A model generated the notes under the pieces. It had not been told where the DNA came from and ran no database searches. It saw only the letters and a program-made list of their open reading frames with translations. A stretch of DNA of 64,000 bases. It comes from Mucilaginibacter psychrotolerans. Its GTDB lineage: Bacteria > Bacteroidota > Bacteroidia > Sphingobacteriales > Sphingobacteriaceae. Positions 9,535 to 22,020 of the stretch are shown piece by piece. Every line of letters starts with the position of its first letter. Within the stretch, counting starts at the first letter, position 1. The translations under genes and the position numbers were made by a program. The DNA lies in the NCBI RefSeq assembly GCF_004519315.1, contig NZ_SOZE01000010.1, positions 124,001 to 188,000 of the forward strand, read 5' to 3'.

Positions 9535-10647
9535 ATGAAGATATTCTATTTCGTTTGCTTACTGGTTTTGGCCGGTTATACGGCCTGCGCGCAGAACGGC
9601 ACACCTGCAAGCACTAACATCAGGCAGGCAAAGTACCCCCTGATATTGCCCGATCACCGGGTGGTTTTCCGCGTAAAAGCGCCGGATGCGAAGCGGTTGC
9701 AAGTAGATCTGGGCAAAAAGTACGATATGCAGAAAGACAGCAGCGGCTTTTGGACAGCAACCACAGACTCGATAGGGGAAGGCTTTCATTATTATTCTTT
9801 ATTGATTGATGGCGTGGCTGTTGCCGACCCGGCGAGTGAATCTTTTTATGGCATGGGCCGCATGGCCAGCGGTATCGAAATCCCCTTTGCGCAAGGTGGT
9901 TATTATCAGGACAGAGACGTGCCGCATGGCGATATGCGTATCCGTAAATACTATTCGGCAACGGCAAAGGCCTGGCGACAGGTTTTTATTTATACCCCGC
10001 CCGGCTACGATGCAAATACAAAGGAAAAGTTCCCGGTGCTGTATATTTTGCATGGCGGCGGAGAGGACGAACGCGGTTGGGCAAACCAGGGAAAGACAAA
10101 CGTGATACTGGATAATTTGATAGCCGATAAACGTGCAAAACCCATGTTGGTGGTGATGCCCGATGCTAACTTCAGCGCTTCCGGGTTCTCAGAAGATTAC
10201 CTAATTACGGTTGAGCAGGAGATAAAAGGATCGGTCATCCCCTTTATCGAAAAAAATTACCGCACTAAAACCGACGCTGGGAGCCGGGCACTTGCAGGCC
10301 TTTCTATGGGCGGCCTAAACACCCTATACACCGGTATTAAAAATAATGACATGTTCGCTTATCTGGGCGTATTTAGTTCGGGTTGGATATTACCCATGCA
10401 AAATGATATTGCCGGCGCGCAGTACGACTTCATGAAGAAGAACCAGCCAACGATTAACAAAAATCTAAAAGCTTTTTGGATAGCCATGGGCGGCAAGGAG
10501 GATATAGCTTATAACAATTGCCAGTTAATGCTTGCCAAATTTAAAGAGCTGAATATAAACTATACCTATTATGAATACCCGGGCGGGCATACCTGGCCGG
10601 TATGGCGCAACAACCTGTATCATTTTGCACCCTTATTGTTTCAATAG
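9535..10647 (+). CDS. Two-domain CE1 esterase (N-terminal E-set/CBM48-like domain, feruloyl/acetyl esterase)
   Basis: The ATG at 9535 gives a clean signal peptide (MKIFYFVCLL...CAQ); an in-frame ATG at 9502 would add a polar tail. Residues 30-125 look like an immunoglobulin-type E-set domain (VVFRVKAPDAKRLQVDLG, ending in a FHYYSLLIDG strand), as in bacterial xylan feruloyl esterases. Residues 135-370 form an esterase D/CE1 domain with LYILHGGGEDE, the elbow GLSMGG (Ser257), a probable Asp323 and His352 in PGGHTW. The family removes ferulate or acetate from arabinoxylan side chains. It lies between the BD-FAE-like esterase and GH43. Exact ester preference cannot be read from sequence. Confidence 0.9.
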   Translation: MKIFYFVCLLVLAGYTACAQNGTPASTNIRQAKYPLILPDHRVVFRVKAPDAKRLQVDLGKKYDMQKDSSGFWTATTDSIGEGFHYYSLLIDGVAVADPASESFYGMGRMASGIEIPFAQGGYYQDRDVPHGDMRIRKYYSATAKAWRQVFIYTPPGYDANTKEKFPVLYILHGGGEDERGWANQGKTNVILDNLIADKRAKPMLVVMPDANFSASGFSEDYLITVEQEIKGSVIPFIEKNYRTKTDAGSRALAGLSMGGLNTLYTGIKNNDMFAYLGVFSSGWILPMQNDIAGAQYDFMKKNQPTINKNLKAFWIAMGGKEDIAYNNCQLMLAKFKELNINYTYYEYPGGHTWPVWRNNLYHFAPLLFQ

Positions 10648-10706
10648 GGCGTTGCGGAATAAAAATCAGGGTATATTAAATTTAAGGATCAATAAAAACA
10701 TAAGTG

Positions 10707-12047
10707 ATGAAGTTTGATACGAAAAGCGGTTTGCTGCTCAGTTTCTTAACGGTTTTGATGAGTTACGCTGCTGCGCAAAACCCGCTGATAAGAAATCAGT
10801 ATAGTGCCGACCCTACTGCACGGGTGTTTGAAGGGAAAGTATATATATACCCATCGCACGATATTTTGGCTACACCAGGCCACGGTCGGTTGGCCTGGTT
10901 TTGCATGGAAGATTATCATGTGTTTTCGTCTGCCAATCTTGTTGATTGGACCGACCATGGTAAGATTCTTTCCCAGAAAACCGTGCCCTGGGCAGATTCG
11001 ACGGCCTATAGCATGTGGGCGCCAGATTGCATCTTCAGGAACGGGAAATATTACTTTTATTTTCCGGCCCCGCCGGCGGCAAAAGCAAACAGCAGGGGTT
11101 TCAAAATAGGTGTAGCTACGTCAAACACCCCTTATGGTCCGTTTACGCCGCTGCCCGATCCGATAGCAGGTGTGAACGGCATCGACCCGAATGTTTTTAT
11201 CGATAAAAGCGGTCAGGCTTATTTGTATTGGGCTCAGGGTAATATATACATGGCTAAACTGAAAGAAAACATGATTGAGCTGGATTCCCCTTCGCAAATA
11301 ATAGCCAACCTACCGGAAAAGGGGCTTAAAGAAGGGCCTTTCCTGTTCGAACGCAAGGGGATTTATTACCTTACCTATCCGCATGTGGAAAATAAAACGG
11401 AACGATTGGAATACGCCACCAGCGATAACCCCATGGGCCCCTTTAAATTCACCGGTGTAATTATGGATGAGTCGGCTTCCGGGTGTTGGACAAATCATCA
11501 ATCTATTGTTTCGTTTAAAGATCAATGGTACCTGTTTTACCACGATAACCAGTTATCGCCCAATTTCGATAAGGCCAGGGCCATCCGGGCCGACAGCCTG
11601 TTTTTTAACGAAGACGGCACCATCCGTAAAGTGGTCCCTACTTTGAGGGGCATCGGGGTCTCCTCTGCTAAACAAAAGATAGAAATCGACAGATACTCAG
11701 CTATAAGCAGCACCGGGGCATCGGTTGATTTTATTGATACCGCAAAACGGTTCAACGGATGGAAAACGGTCTTAAGCCAAAAAGGTGCCTGGGTTCGTTA
11801 TAACGCAGTTGATTTTGATCAGAAATCGAAGGTCGTATCCATCATGGCCAGGTCTGCCGTGGGCAGCGCAATAGAAATACGCCTGGATAAACTGGAAGGA
11901 AAACCGCTTGCACGTGTAAATATTACCAACAGCAACCAATGGAGCACAATGAAAGCCGCCGTGTTGAAAGCAATAGCCGGCAAGCATGATTTATTTGTTG
12001 TGCTTACCGGTGCCAATTCAGCTGAAATTGACTGGGTGAAATTTTGA
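10707..12047 (+). CDS. GH43 glycosidase with C-terminal CBM6-like module
   Basis: ATG 10707 is preferred over the overlapping GTG at 10704; it gives a signal peptide ending AAAQ and a 446-residue protein. The five-bladed propeller carries the three GH43 acids: base Asp35 (SADPTARV), pKa modulator Asp160 (NGIDPN) and acid Glu209 (KEGPF). From about 325 a beta-sandwich with SKVVSIMARSAVGSAIEIRLD and a final EIDWVKF strand resembles CBM6. The expected activity is beta-xylosidase or alpha-L-arabinofuranosidase on xylan fragments. It is the third gene after the two esterases, with a 59-base gap. The fold is certain; the sugar released is not. Confidence 0.92.
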   Translation: MKFDTKSGLLLSFLTVLMSYAAAQNPLIRNQYSADPTARVFEGKVYIYPSHDILATPGHGRLAWFCMEDYHVFSSANLVDWTDHGKILSQKTVPWADSTAYSMWAPDCIFRNGKYYFYFPAPPAAKANSRGFKIGVATSNTPYGPFTPLPDPIAGVNGIDPNVFIDKSGQAYLYWAQGNIYMAKLKENMIELDSPSQIIANLPEKGLKEGPFLFERKGIYYLTYPHVENKTERLEYATSDNPMGPFKFTGVIMDESASGCWTNHQSIVSFKDQWYLFYHDNQLSPNFDKARAIRADSLFFNEDGTIRKVVPTLRGIGVSSAKQKIEIDRYSAISSTGASVDFIDTAKRFNGWKTVLSQKGAWVRYNAVDFDQKSKVVSIMARSAVGSAIEIRLDKLEGKPLARVNITNSNQWSTMKAAVLKAIAGKHDLFVVLTGANSAEIDWVKF

Positions 12048-12407
12048 GTGTCGAAAAACTTTGCATACCAGCCCGCATTTTTTGCGGGTCGGCCAAAAGC
12101 ATAGCACCCACATTCGGCAGTGCTAAATATAAGCACTACATGCCCAGCCAAGTTTTATAGGCTTGCTGTTAGTGGTATGAATTATACACCGTTTAAAATT
12201 GTTTTTGCCGGTTCGGTGCATGAAAATTTATTTGCTTTTTTGATGAAAATAATTGTAAATTCAACAATTATAAACCACCTGTATTCCTAATTGACGTCTT
12301 GATAAAAGCTTCATCCAAAGCTTGTTTGTGTTGTGCCTGAAAGGGTGCGCCACACCTGTTCTTTCAAGATATTGCTGTATTTAGACGTTGCTAAATTTGA
12401 GAGAGAA
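12048..12407. other. Intergenic region upstream of the HTCS gene
   Basis: These 360 bases hold a small hairpin just after the GH43 stop (CCCGC at 12072-12076 with GCGGG at 12084-12088, loop of T residues, no T run after it), an AT-rich stretch near 12200-12290 and a candidate -7 element at 12392-12399. No gene was recognised. Confidence 0.4.
12392..12399 (+). promoter_or_regulatory. Candidate -7 element (TAAATTTG) just before the HTCS start
   Basis: The match to TAnnTTTG ends only eight bases before ATG 12408. If it is used, the HTCS message would be almost leaderless. Confidence 0.25.
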
Positions 12408-15400
12408 ATGCATTATTTTCAGCTGTTTTCGAGCCGGAAGGCAAGTTCGTTTTTGCTATTTCAGCTATCTGTTATAGCAATTACGCTATTTGCGTACCCC
12501 CGTAACGCGAATGCGCAGGAGATAAAATTCACGGCAATAACATCGCGCGACGGGTTATCATCAAACACCGTAAACGCAATACTGAAAGACGATGACGGTT
12601 ACATGTGGTTTGCTACCCCCGAAGGTGTAGACAGGTTTAACGGAAAAGATATCAAGGTTTATGGTTTTCATAACGCAGGCCAGGGTAGTGTGCAGGCCAA
12701 CGAAGCTGCCTCTATGTATAAAGATCGGCTGGGTAGGATATGGGTTGGTACCGTAGGCGGCGGACTTTATTTTTATGACAAACTTAACGATCGCTTTGCC
12801 TCCTACCCGGGACTGGGCAGGCAAGGCGGCGTTACCAATCCAAATCAATACATCAGGACAATTTGCGGCGACTATAGCGGGAAGTTATGGCTTGGCAAAA
12901 TTGATGGTATCACTATATTGGATACGGCGGCAAAAACAACCCGCAGGTTTTTACCCGCCGGACGACACGGCGGCCAGCAGGCACCGGAAAATATATTGTG
13001 TTTGTTTGAAGACCGTCAGCACAGAATGTGGATAGGAACGTCAACTGGGCTTCACTTATTTAACCCCGCTACCGGAAGTTTCGCAACTTTTACACACGAC
13101 AAAAACAATGTAAACAGCATCGGATCGGATAAAGTGAACACGGTAACACAGTCTGCCGACGGCAGGATTTGGGTGGGCACGTTTAAGGGCTTAACCTGCT
13201 TCTCAGCAGACCTAAAAACGTCTAAGAGTTTTAACTACAGTCCGTCTGATAACAGGACTTTAAGCGGTAACCTGGTATATAACATTGCCGTAGCCGATGC
13301 GAACAAATTATGGATTGGTACCGAAGGCGGGCTGGATATTATGGATATGCGCACGGGTTTGGTGCAGCGCTTTAAGCACGATGACCGCGAGGTATTTAGT
13401 ATAAACAGCAAGTCTATCCGCTGCTTATACCTGGACCCTTGTGGTATTTACTGGTTGGGTACCTACGAGGGTGGCGTGAACAAGTACGACAGGAGCCTTA
13501 CCTTATTTGATCTGAAACAGAATAATGGCTACGATGCCAAAAGCTTAAGCAACCCGGTGGTAACATCGCTTGTTGAAGGCAAACAAGACCAAATTTACGT
13601 GGGAACAGATGGCGGCGGGCTTAACGTTTTTGATACAAAAACACGCTTGTTCAGCCATGTGGATATCAGGCCGAGAGAAAAAATAAACTCGGCCGGCCTG
13701 CCAATTTTATGTATGGCGCTTGATGGTAAAGAGCAGCTTTGGCTCGGCACTTTCCAAAACGGCCTGTTTGTTTATAACACCAACAACGGCAGCTACAAGC
13801 AACTGAAGGCCGGTAGCGGAGCCAGCGATATCAGCAGCAACGAAATATTTTGTTTGAAATACGATAGCAAAGGCCAGATGTGGGTGGGTACTAACGGCAA
13901 CGGTTTAAACAAGTACGATCCCGCGACCGGAACCTTCCGGAAATACGAGGGCACTTTCGGGTCCTTAGATCAAAAAAGCCTTCCTTTAAATGGGTACATC
14001 AGGGCAATTGAAGAAGATAGGGAGGGCAACATCTGGATCGGCTCGGTAGGCACCGGAATTGCCATCCTCAACCCAAAAACGCAAAAATTCAAACTGCTCA
14101 ACTTTGCCAATACCGGTATGGCTATTGAAAGAGTTTTTAGTCTACTGCAAGACAGCCGGGGCAATATGTGGATAGGAACCAGCGGCGACGGCTTGTTTTG
14201 CTACAACATAGCTACCGGTAAATTAAAATCGTATTCCACTGCTAATGGCCTCGCAAGCGGCGTTATCCATAAAATTTTAGAAGACAATCATGGCAATATT
14301 TGGGTAAGCACCAACAAAGGGGTATCCAGTTTCAACGCCGGCCTAAAGCAAATTACCAATTACTCAAAATATAACGGGCTGCAGGATGCCGCGTTTTCTG
14401 ATGGGGCAGGTTTAAAACATTCAAATGGTTCGTTGTTTTTTGGTGGCGGCGGCGGCCTTAATTATATCGACCCTGCAAAAGACGTTAAATTCAATAGAAA
14501 CCCGCCGCCGGTATATTTAACCGGCCTGCAGGCTGATAATAAAGTCGTAACGCCGGGTAAGGACGCGCCGATAGCATCCAATATTGCCGTTGCTCAACAG
14601 CTCAGGCTCCGTTACAAGCAAGATTTTGCCTTAAGTTACAATGCCGTTAATTTTACCATACCCGAGCAAAATAGTTATGCTTACAAACTGGTGGGCTTTA
14701 ATACCGATTGGAATTATGTGGGGACGGCAACTACAGCCTACTTCACCAATTTAAACCCGGGCGAGTACACCTTTATGGTGAAAGCCGCTAATAACAATGG
14801 CATTTGGAGCGAAGAAGTGGCCAGCATACACGTGAGCATACTGGCCCCGTTTTGGATGACCTGGTACGCTTATATAGCCTACGCTTTAATTGTGCTGGCC
14901 ACTTTGTTGTTCATCAGGCATTTAGGCATTAAAAAGGTAAAAATGAAATTGGCCGTTGAGCAGGAAAGGAAAATGGCTGAGGAGATGCACCGGGTTGACA
15001 TGATGAAGGTGAAATTTGTAACCAATTTGAGCCACGAATTCAGGACGCCTATTTCGCTTATACTCGCGCCCACCGATAAATTACTTGCTCATCATAACGA
15101 CCGTCAAACTACCAAACAGCTTGCCGTTATTAAGCGGAATAGCCACAGGTTGCTCAACCTGGTAGATGAGATGCTGGATCTCAGAAAAATAGAAGAACAC
15201 GAGATGAAGCTGAATCTTGCCGATGGTGAGATATCGTCCTTTATTAAAGAAGTGGTGGATTCGTTTTATGATCTTTCTGAATCAAAAGACATACAGCTTC
15301 ACTATGAGGGCTTGCAACATCCTTTGTTCGTGAAATTCGATGCCGATAAAATTGAGCGCATATTGCTTAATTTACTTTCAAACGCTTTTAAGTTTACCCC

Positions 15401-16601
15401 TGCGGGAGGGAAAGTAAGGGTAGAAATATTGGAAATACCCGGAGAAGGTGCTAAATCTGCAGCTTCGCTGGCTATAAAAGTAACTGACAATGGCATCGGT
15501 ATCGAAAAAGAGAATCTAACTAAGATTTTCAACCGTTTTTTCCAGGGGGAGAATCTGTCGGGAAGCTTAAATCAAGGAAGCGGTATAGGGCTTTCTATCG
15601 CGAAGGAATTCGCTGAAATGCACGGCGGCAGGATACTGGTAGAGAGTAAACCGGGCCAAGGCGCAGTTTTTACAGTAATGATTGATCTGAAACGGTTCGA
15701 TGCGCAGCCCGCTACAGCTGCGCCAATCGCAGCAGCAGAGAATCTGCTAGTGCTTAACGGGCAAGACGACGACCCAATTGAAGAAACTAAAGCCAATGCC
15801 CCCTCTAAGCTGCGGGTACTTATTATAGAAGACAATGCAGAATTGCGAAGCTATATTAAAGAAAATTTAAAAAGGTGTTTCAAGGTAGACGAAGCAGCAG
15901 ACGGCAAAGAAGGCTGGGAGAAAGTGCTATCGTTTCACCCCGATCTGGTGGTGAGCGATATCAGCATGCCCCATATGGACGGCATTACATTGACGGGTAA
16001 AATTAAGGCCGATAAACGGACGTGCCAAATCCCGGTGATTTTACTTACAGCCCTTACCGGCGATAAGCAGCAACTTTTGGGCTTGGAAACCGGGGCAAAT
16101 GATTACCTCACCAAGCCGTTTAATTTTGATATTCTGAACCTGAAGATCAAAAATCTTTTATCTCAAAACAGCATATTAAAAAATACGTACAGTAAACAAC
16201 TTAAGGTTACCCCCGAAAGTGTGGAAGTAGAATCGAGCGGCGAGAAATTCCTGAGTAATGCCATCAACTATATCGAAAAAAACCTTACTAAACCCAAATT
16301 TTCGATAGTGGATTTGAGCGAACACCTCGGCATGAGCAGAGGGGCGCTTTACAACAAGATATTTGCCCTCACCGGGCAGCCGCCCGTAGAATTCATCAGG
16401 TCCTACAAGCTAGATCGCGCAGCATTTTTACTGTTAAAGAGCGATATGACGGTATCGCAAATAGCGTATGAAGCGGGTTTTGGCACGCCTCATTATTTTT
16501 CAAAGTCGTTTAAAAACAAGTTCGATGTGCTCCCCTCAGAATACCGTAAAATGGTAGTTAAAGAGGATGCTTTATCCGATACGCCAGCCGCACACGCGTA
16601 G
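12408..16601 (+). CDS. Hybrid two-component system (HTCS) sensor-regulator of the xylan locus
   Basis: ATG 12408 gives a signal peptide (ending about NANAQ) and a 1397-residue protein; upstream in-frame codons add a non-signal extension. The order is: periplasmic two-bladed propeller repeats with many W-[IV]-G-T motifs (about 40-735), a Y_Y_Y domain (about 745-805), one membrane helix (about 815-836), HisKA with phospho-acceptor His876 in LSHEFRTP, an HATPase with NLLSNAFKFTP and DNGIGI, a receiver with acidic pair Glu1141-Asp1142 and acceptor Asp1184, and an AraC DNA-binding domain. This is the complete HTCS set. It would bind a xylo- or arabinoxylo-oligosaccharide in the periplasm and activate nearby promoters. 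It stands alone between the two enzyme operons. Confidence 0.97.
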   Translation: MHYFQLFSSRKASSFLLFQLSVIAITLFAYPRNANAQEIKFTAITSRDGLSSNTVNAILKDDDGYMWFATPEGVDRFNGKDIKVYGFHNAGQGSVQANEAASMYKDRLGRIWVGTVGGGLYFYDKLNDRFASYPGLGRQGGVTNPNQYIRTICGDYSGKLWLGKIDGITILDTAAKTTRRFLPAGRHGGQQAPENILCLFEDRQHRMWIGTSTGLHLFNPATGSFATFTHDKNNVNSIGSDKVNTVTQSADGRIWVGTFKGLTCFSADLKTSKSFNYSPSDNRTLSGNLVYNIAVADANKLWIGTEGGLDIMDMRTGLVQRFKHDDREVFSINSKSIRCLYLDPCGIYWLGTYEGGVNKYDRSLTLFDLKQNNGYDAKSLSNPVVTSLVEGKQDQIYVGTDGGGLNVFDTKTRLFSHVDIRPREKINSAGLPILCMALDGKEQLWLGTFQNGLFVYNTNNGSYKQLKAGSGASDISSNEIFCLKYDSKGQMWVGTNGNGLNKYDPATGTFRKYEGTFGSLDQKSLPLNGYIRAIEEDREGNIWIGSVGTGIAILNPKTQKFKLLNFANTGMAIERVFSLLQDSRGNMWIGTSGDGLFCYNIATGKLKSYSTANGLASGVIHKILEDNHGNIWVSTNKGVSSFNAGLKQITNYSKYNGLQDAAFSDGAGLKHSNGSLFFGGGGGLNYIDPAKDVKFNRNPPPVYLTGLQADNKVVTPGKDAPIASNIAVAQQLRLRYKQDFALSYNAVNFTIPEQNSYAYKLVGFNTDWNYVGTATTAYFTNLNPGEYTFMVKAANNNGIWSEEVASIHVSILAPFWMTWYAYIAYALIVLATLLFIRHLGIKKVKMKLAVEQERKMAEEMHRVDMMKVKFVTNLSHEFRTPISLILAPTDKLLAHHNDRQTTKQLAVIKRNSHRLLNLVDEMLDLRKIEEHEMKLNLADGEISSFIKEVVDSFYDLSESKDIQLHYEGLQHPLFVKFDADKIERILLNLLSNAFKFTPAGGKVRVEILEIPGEGAKSAASLAIKVTDNGIGIEKENLTKIFNRFFQGENLSGSLNQGSGIGLSIAKEFAEMHGGRILVESKPGQGAVFTVMIDLKRFDAQPATAAPIAAAENLLVLNGQDDDPIEETKANAPSKLRVLIIEDNAELRSYIKENLKRCFKVDEAADGKEGWEKVLSFHPDLVVSDISMPHMDGITLTGKIKADKRTCQIPVILLTALTGDKQQLLGLETGANDYLTKPFNFDILNLKIKNLLSQNSILKNTYSKQLKVTPESVEVESSGEKFLSNAINYIEKNLTKPKFSIVDLSEHLGMSRGALYNKIFALTGQPPVEFIRSYKLDRAAFLLLKSDMTVSQIAYEAGFGTPHYFSKSFKNKFDVLPSEYRKMVVKEDALSDTPAAHA

Positions 16602-16717
16602 CAATTGCATCAGCTAAGTTTTAAAGTGCAGGAGCATTATTTCCTTATTTTAATGTCGATAATACATTTCTTGCAGTAAGATGTTAAAAAGTGTTATTCA
16701 AACCTTCTCTGTATAAA

Positions 16718-16725
16718 TACTTTTG
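16718..16725 (+). promoter_or_regulatory. Candidate -7 element (TACTTTTG) for the GH43-GH8-CE1-CE6 operon
   Basis: It matches TAnnTTTG and stands three bases before a 9-bp hairpin (16728-16750), so the hairpin would lie at the very start of the transcript. No obvious -33 partner is seen. Confidence 0.3.
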
Positions 16726-16727
16726 AA

Positions 16728-16750
16728 CCGGTTAAGGGCATCTTAACCGG
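16728..16750. repeat. Perfect 9-bp inverted repeat (hairpin) upstream of GH43
   Basis: CCGGTTAAG (16728-16736) pairs with CTTAACCGG (16742-16750) around a five-base loop. There is no T run on the plus strand, so it is either a poor HTCS terminator or an operator or 5'-end stabiliser for the downstream operon. Confidence 0.6.
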
Positions 16751-16933
16751 CTTACTAAGCTAATTTATAACCGTTCAGCAATTTGTAATTTTCCAGGTTC
16801 CGCTAAGTTTGATGCGCTGCCTATGCAGTGTTTATGATGATGCAGCAATAGAATGGAAGAATATCAGGCATGCCGCGCTGTGGTGTATTGTGCTTTTTTG
16901 TTAGCCTTAACTGTTAATATTAAAATTTTGGAT

Positions 16934-18898
16934 ATGAGGTATCTGTATGCGGTTTTCTTCTGCATGATTTTTCAAGTAATTTGCGTCCCTAAATTGCTGG
17001 CGCAGCATAATGCTGCTATCGATTCTTCCTCTTTTTATACCACGGTTAAAACGTATGTAAATCCTGTTTTGCCGGGAGATCATCCCGATCCTACGCTGCT
17101 TAAGGTAGGCAACGATTTTTATTATTGTGGCTCCACATTTCACTTTAACCCCTATCTGCCTATTTATCACTCTACCGATCTGGTGCATTGGGAGGTGATT
17201 GCGCGGGTTTTACCGGCAGCAAAGGCTGGCTGGGTTAACGATAGGCCGTCCGGTGGGATATGGCAGGGGGCAATCACGTACTTCTACGGCTCTTATTGGA
17301 TATATTTTTCGGCAGGGGGCCAGTGGTTTTGTAAAGCCGATTCGCCGGCAGGCCCCTGGTCGGCCCCGGTTCAGGTAAAATCTAACCCCCAAACGGGCAA
17401 CCTGGGTTATGATAATTCAATTTTTGTAGACGATGACGGCAAGCCTTATATGCTGATAAAAGACGGGCAGAAGGTGAACCGCATACAAGCCCTGGGCAAA
17501 GACGGCCAGTTAACCGATACCGTAATTAATATAGACTGGGTGAACGCCAAGCTACAATATAGCTGGGCAGAAGGCCCCGTAATGAGTAAACGTAATGGCT
17601 ATTATTACTACTTTCCCGCAGGCGATGTATCGGGCGGCCAGTATGTGCTGCGGGGTACTGCCTTAACAGCAGATTCTACCAAATGGGAACGGCTGGGCGA
17701 GTTTTTTAAACCCGTTACCGATCCCAAAGCCGGCTTCCGTCGGCCCAATCATATTGCGGCACCATTTCAGCTTGCCGATGGCTCCTGGTGGACGATTGGG
17801 CAAAGTTATGAGAAATACACGGGAGATGATTGGTCGGGCATGGGCCGCCAAACATCACTGTTCCCGGTGCTATGGGAAGGTGACCGCCCCTGGGGCATGG
17901 CACCCACAACGCAACCTATTGTAAACCCACAGTTGCCAAAGTCACACATTCCGTGGCGAAGCGTTAAGACAGATTATTTCAACAAGGATACACTTGGGCC
18001 ATGGTGGCATTTTTTAACAAAAAAAGCATCCGCCAGGTATTCGTTAACCGCGAGAAAAGGCTGGGTTAGACTTACGCCCGATACGGCTCGCACCCATTTG
18101 GTACAAAAGGAAACCGACCATTTTTATACTGCGGTAACAAAAGTTTCGTTGAATGCGCTCGAGCCTGCCAGCAAAGCGGGGCTGTACCTCACCAATGGCA
18201 ATCAAAAAGTTATCGCGCGGCTATACTCCGGTTACGATAATGGTAAAAAGATCGTGTTCAGCTTAGATACCGCAACACGCTCTGTTGCCAATTTGGCCGG
18301 GGATGTAGTGTGGTTAAAGCTGCAGCGCGAACAGCATCTCCTGACTGCCTTTTACAGTGCCGATGGTAAAAAGTGGACCCAGTTGGGCCAGCCTATAAGT
18401 GCTGCCGGCCTTGATAAGGTTCAGCCTAATTATAATTCGTGGGTAGGTACCAGCGTAGGCTTGTTTGCCGAAGGTAAACCTGCGGATTTTGACTTCTTTA
18501 TTTGTAAAGACGGATTGTCTACACAGCCTGCTTTGGGATATAGCAATTATTTCGGCGTGTCGATAGCCGATACTAAAGGTGGGGAGGCCGTAACAAATAC
18601 ATCAGCCCTTGGGGGATGGTTCATGATTTCGGGCGTAGAACTGGGTGAGGTTTCGCCGTCGGCAATTGCCTTAACGGTTAATTCGGCCACAAAGGGGTAC
18701 CTGGAAGTGTGGCTTGATGATTTGCAAAGCGGCAAGCTCCTTTGCAAATTACCCTTTACACCAACGGCACCAGGTAAGTGGAGTGTACTTACCAAAGCCA
18801 TACCTAAGGTTGGCGGACAACATGATCTGTTAATCAAATTCCCGGCCGGGACACCCAAGGCAACATTTGTTAAAAGTATCCGGTTCTTAACTAAATAA
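16934..18898 (+). CDS. GH43 glycosidase, three-domain (propeller, concanavalin-like, CBM6-like)
   Basis: ATG 16934 begins a signal peptide (MRYLYAVFFC...LLAQ); an earlier in-frame start at 16853 would bury it. The 654-residue protein has a GH43 propeller with Asp52 in GDHPDP, Asp160 in GYDNS and Glu213 in WAEGPV. A beta-sandwich like the GH43 C-terminal domain follows (about 365-515), then a second sandwich (about 530-654) that resembles CBM6. This architecture is common among xylan-acting beta-xylosidases and arabinofuranosidases. It heads a tight operon, with GH8 only four bases downstream. Substrate choice between xylose and arabinose is not readable here. Confidence 0.92.
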   Translation: MRYLYAVFFCMIFQVICVPKLLAQHNAAIDSSSFYTTVKTYVNPVLPGDHPDPTLLKVGNDFYYCGSTFHFNPYLPIYHSTDLVHWEVIARVLPAAKAGWVNDRPSGGIWQGAITYFYGSYWIYFSAGGQWFCKADSPAGPWSAPVQVKSNPQTGNLGYDNSIFVDDDGKPYMLIKDGQKVNRIQALGKDGQLTDTVINIDWVNAKLQYSWAEGPVMSKRNGYYYYFPAGDVSGGQYVLRGTALTADSTKWERLGEFFKPVTDPKAGFRRPNHIAAPFQLADGSWWTIGQSYEKYTGDDWSGMGRQTSLFPVLWEGDRPWGMAPTTQPIVNPQLPKSHIPWRSVKTDYFNKDTLGPWWHFLTKKASARYSLTARKGWVRLTPDTARTHLVQKETDHFYTAVTKVSLNALEPASKAGLYLTNGNQKVIARLYSGYDNGKKIVFSLDTATRSVANLAGDVVWLKLQREQHLLTAFYSADGKKWTQLGQPISAAGLDKVQPNYNSWVGTSVGLFAEGKPADFDFFICKDGLSTQPALGYSNYFGVSIADTKGGEAVTNTSALGGWFMISGVELGEVSPSAIALTVNSATKGYLEVWLDDLQSGKLLCKLPFTPTAPGKWSVLTKAIPKVGGQHDLLIKFPAGTPKATFVKSIRFLTK

Positions 18899-18902
18899 AG
18901 AT

Positions 18903-21103
<2,201 letters not shown>

Positions 21104-21114
21104 ACAGGTATTAG

Positions 21115-21960
<846 letters not shown>

Positions 21961-22020
21961 AGCTGCTGCCTGCTTTTAGGTGACCAAACAGACGAAACAG
22001 CCGAAAGCCGAATGTGGTTT

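Larger units (their letters stand above)
16602..16933. other. Intergenic region between HTCS and the GH43-GH8-CE1-CE6 operon
   Basis: These 332 bases contain a candidate -7 element (16718-16725) and a perfect 9-bp hairpin at 16728-16750. No coding sequence was recognised; the in-frame extension upstream of 16934 lacks a signal-like start. Confidence 0.45.

Noticed and set aside
12072..12088. Terminator after the GH43 gene at 10707
   Set aside because: The stem is short and has no following T run; kept only as a hairpin in the gap description.
16853..16933. N-terminal extension of the GH43 gene from 16853
   Set aside because: Signal peptide begins at 16934; the extension lacks ribosome support and would bury the signal.
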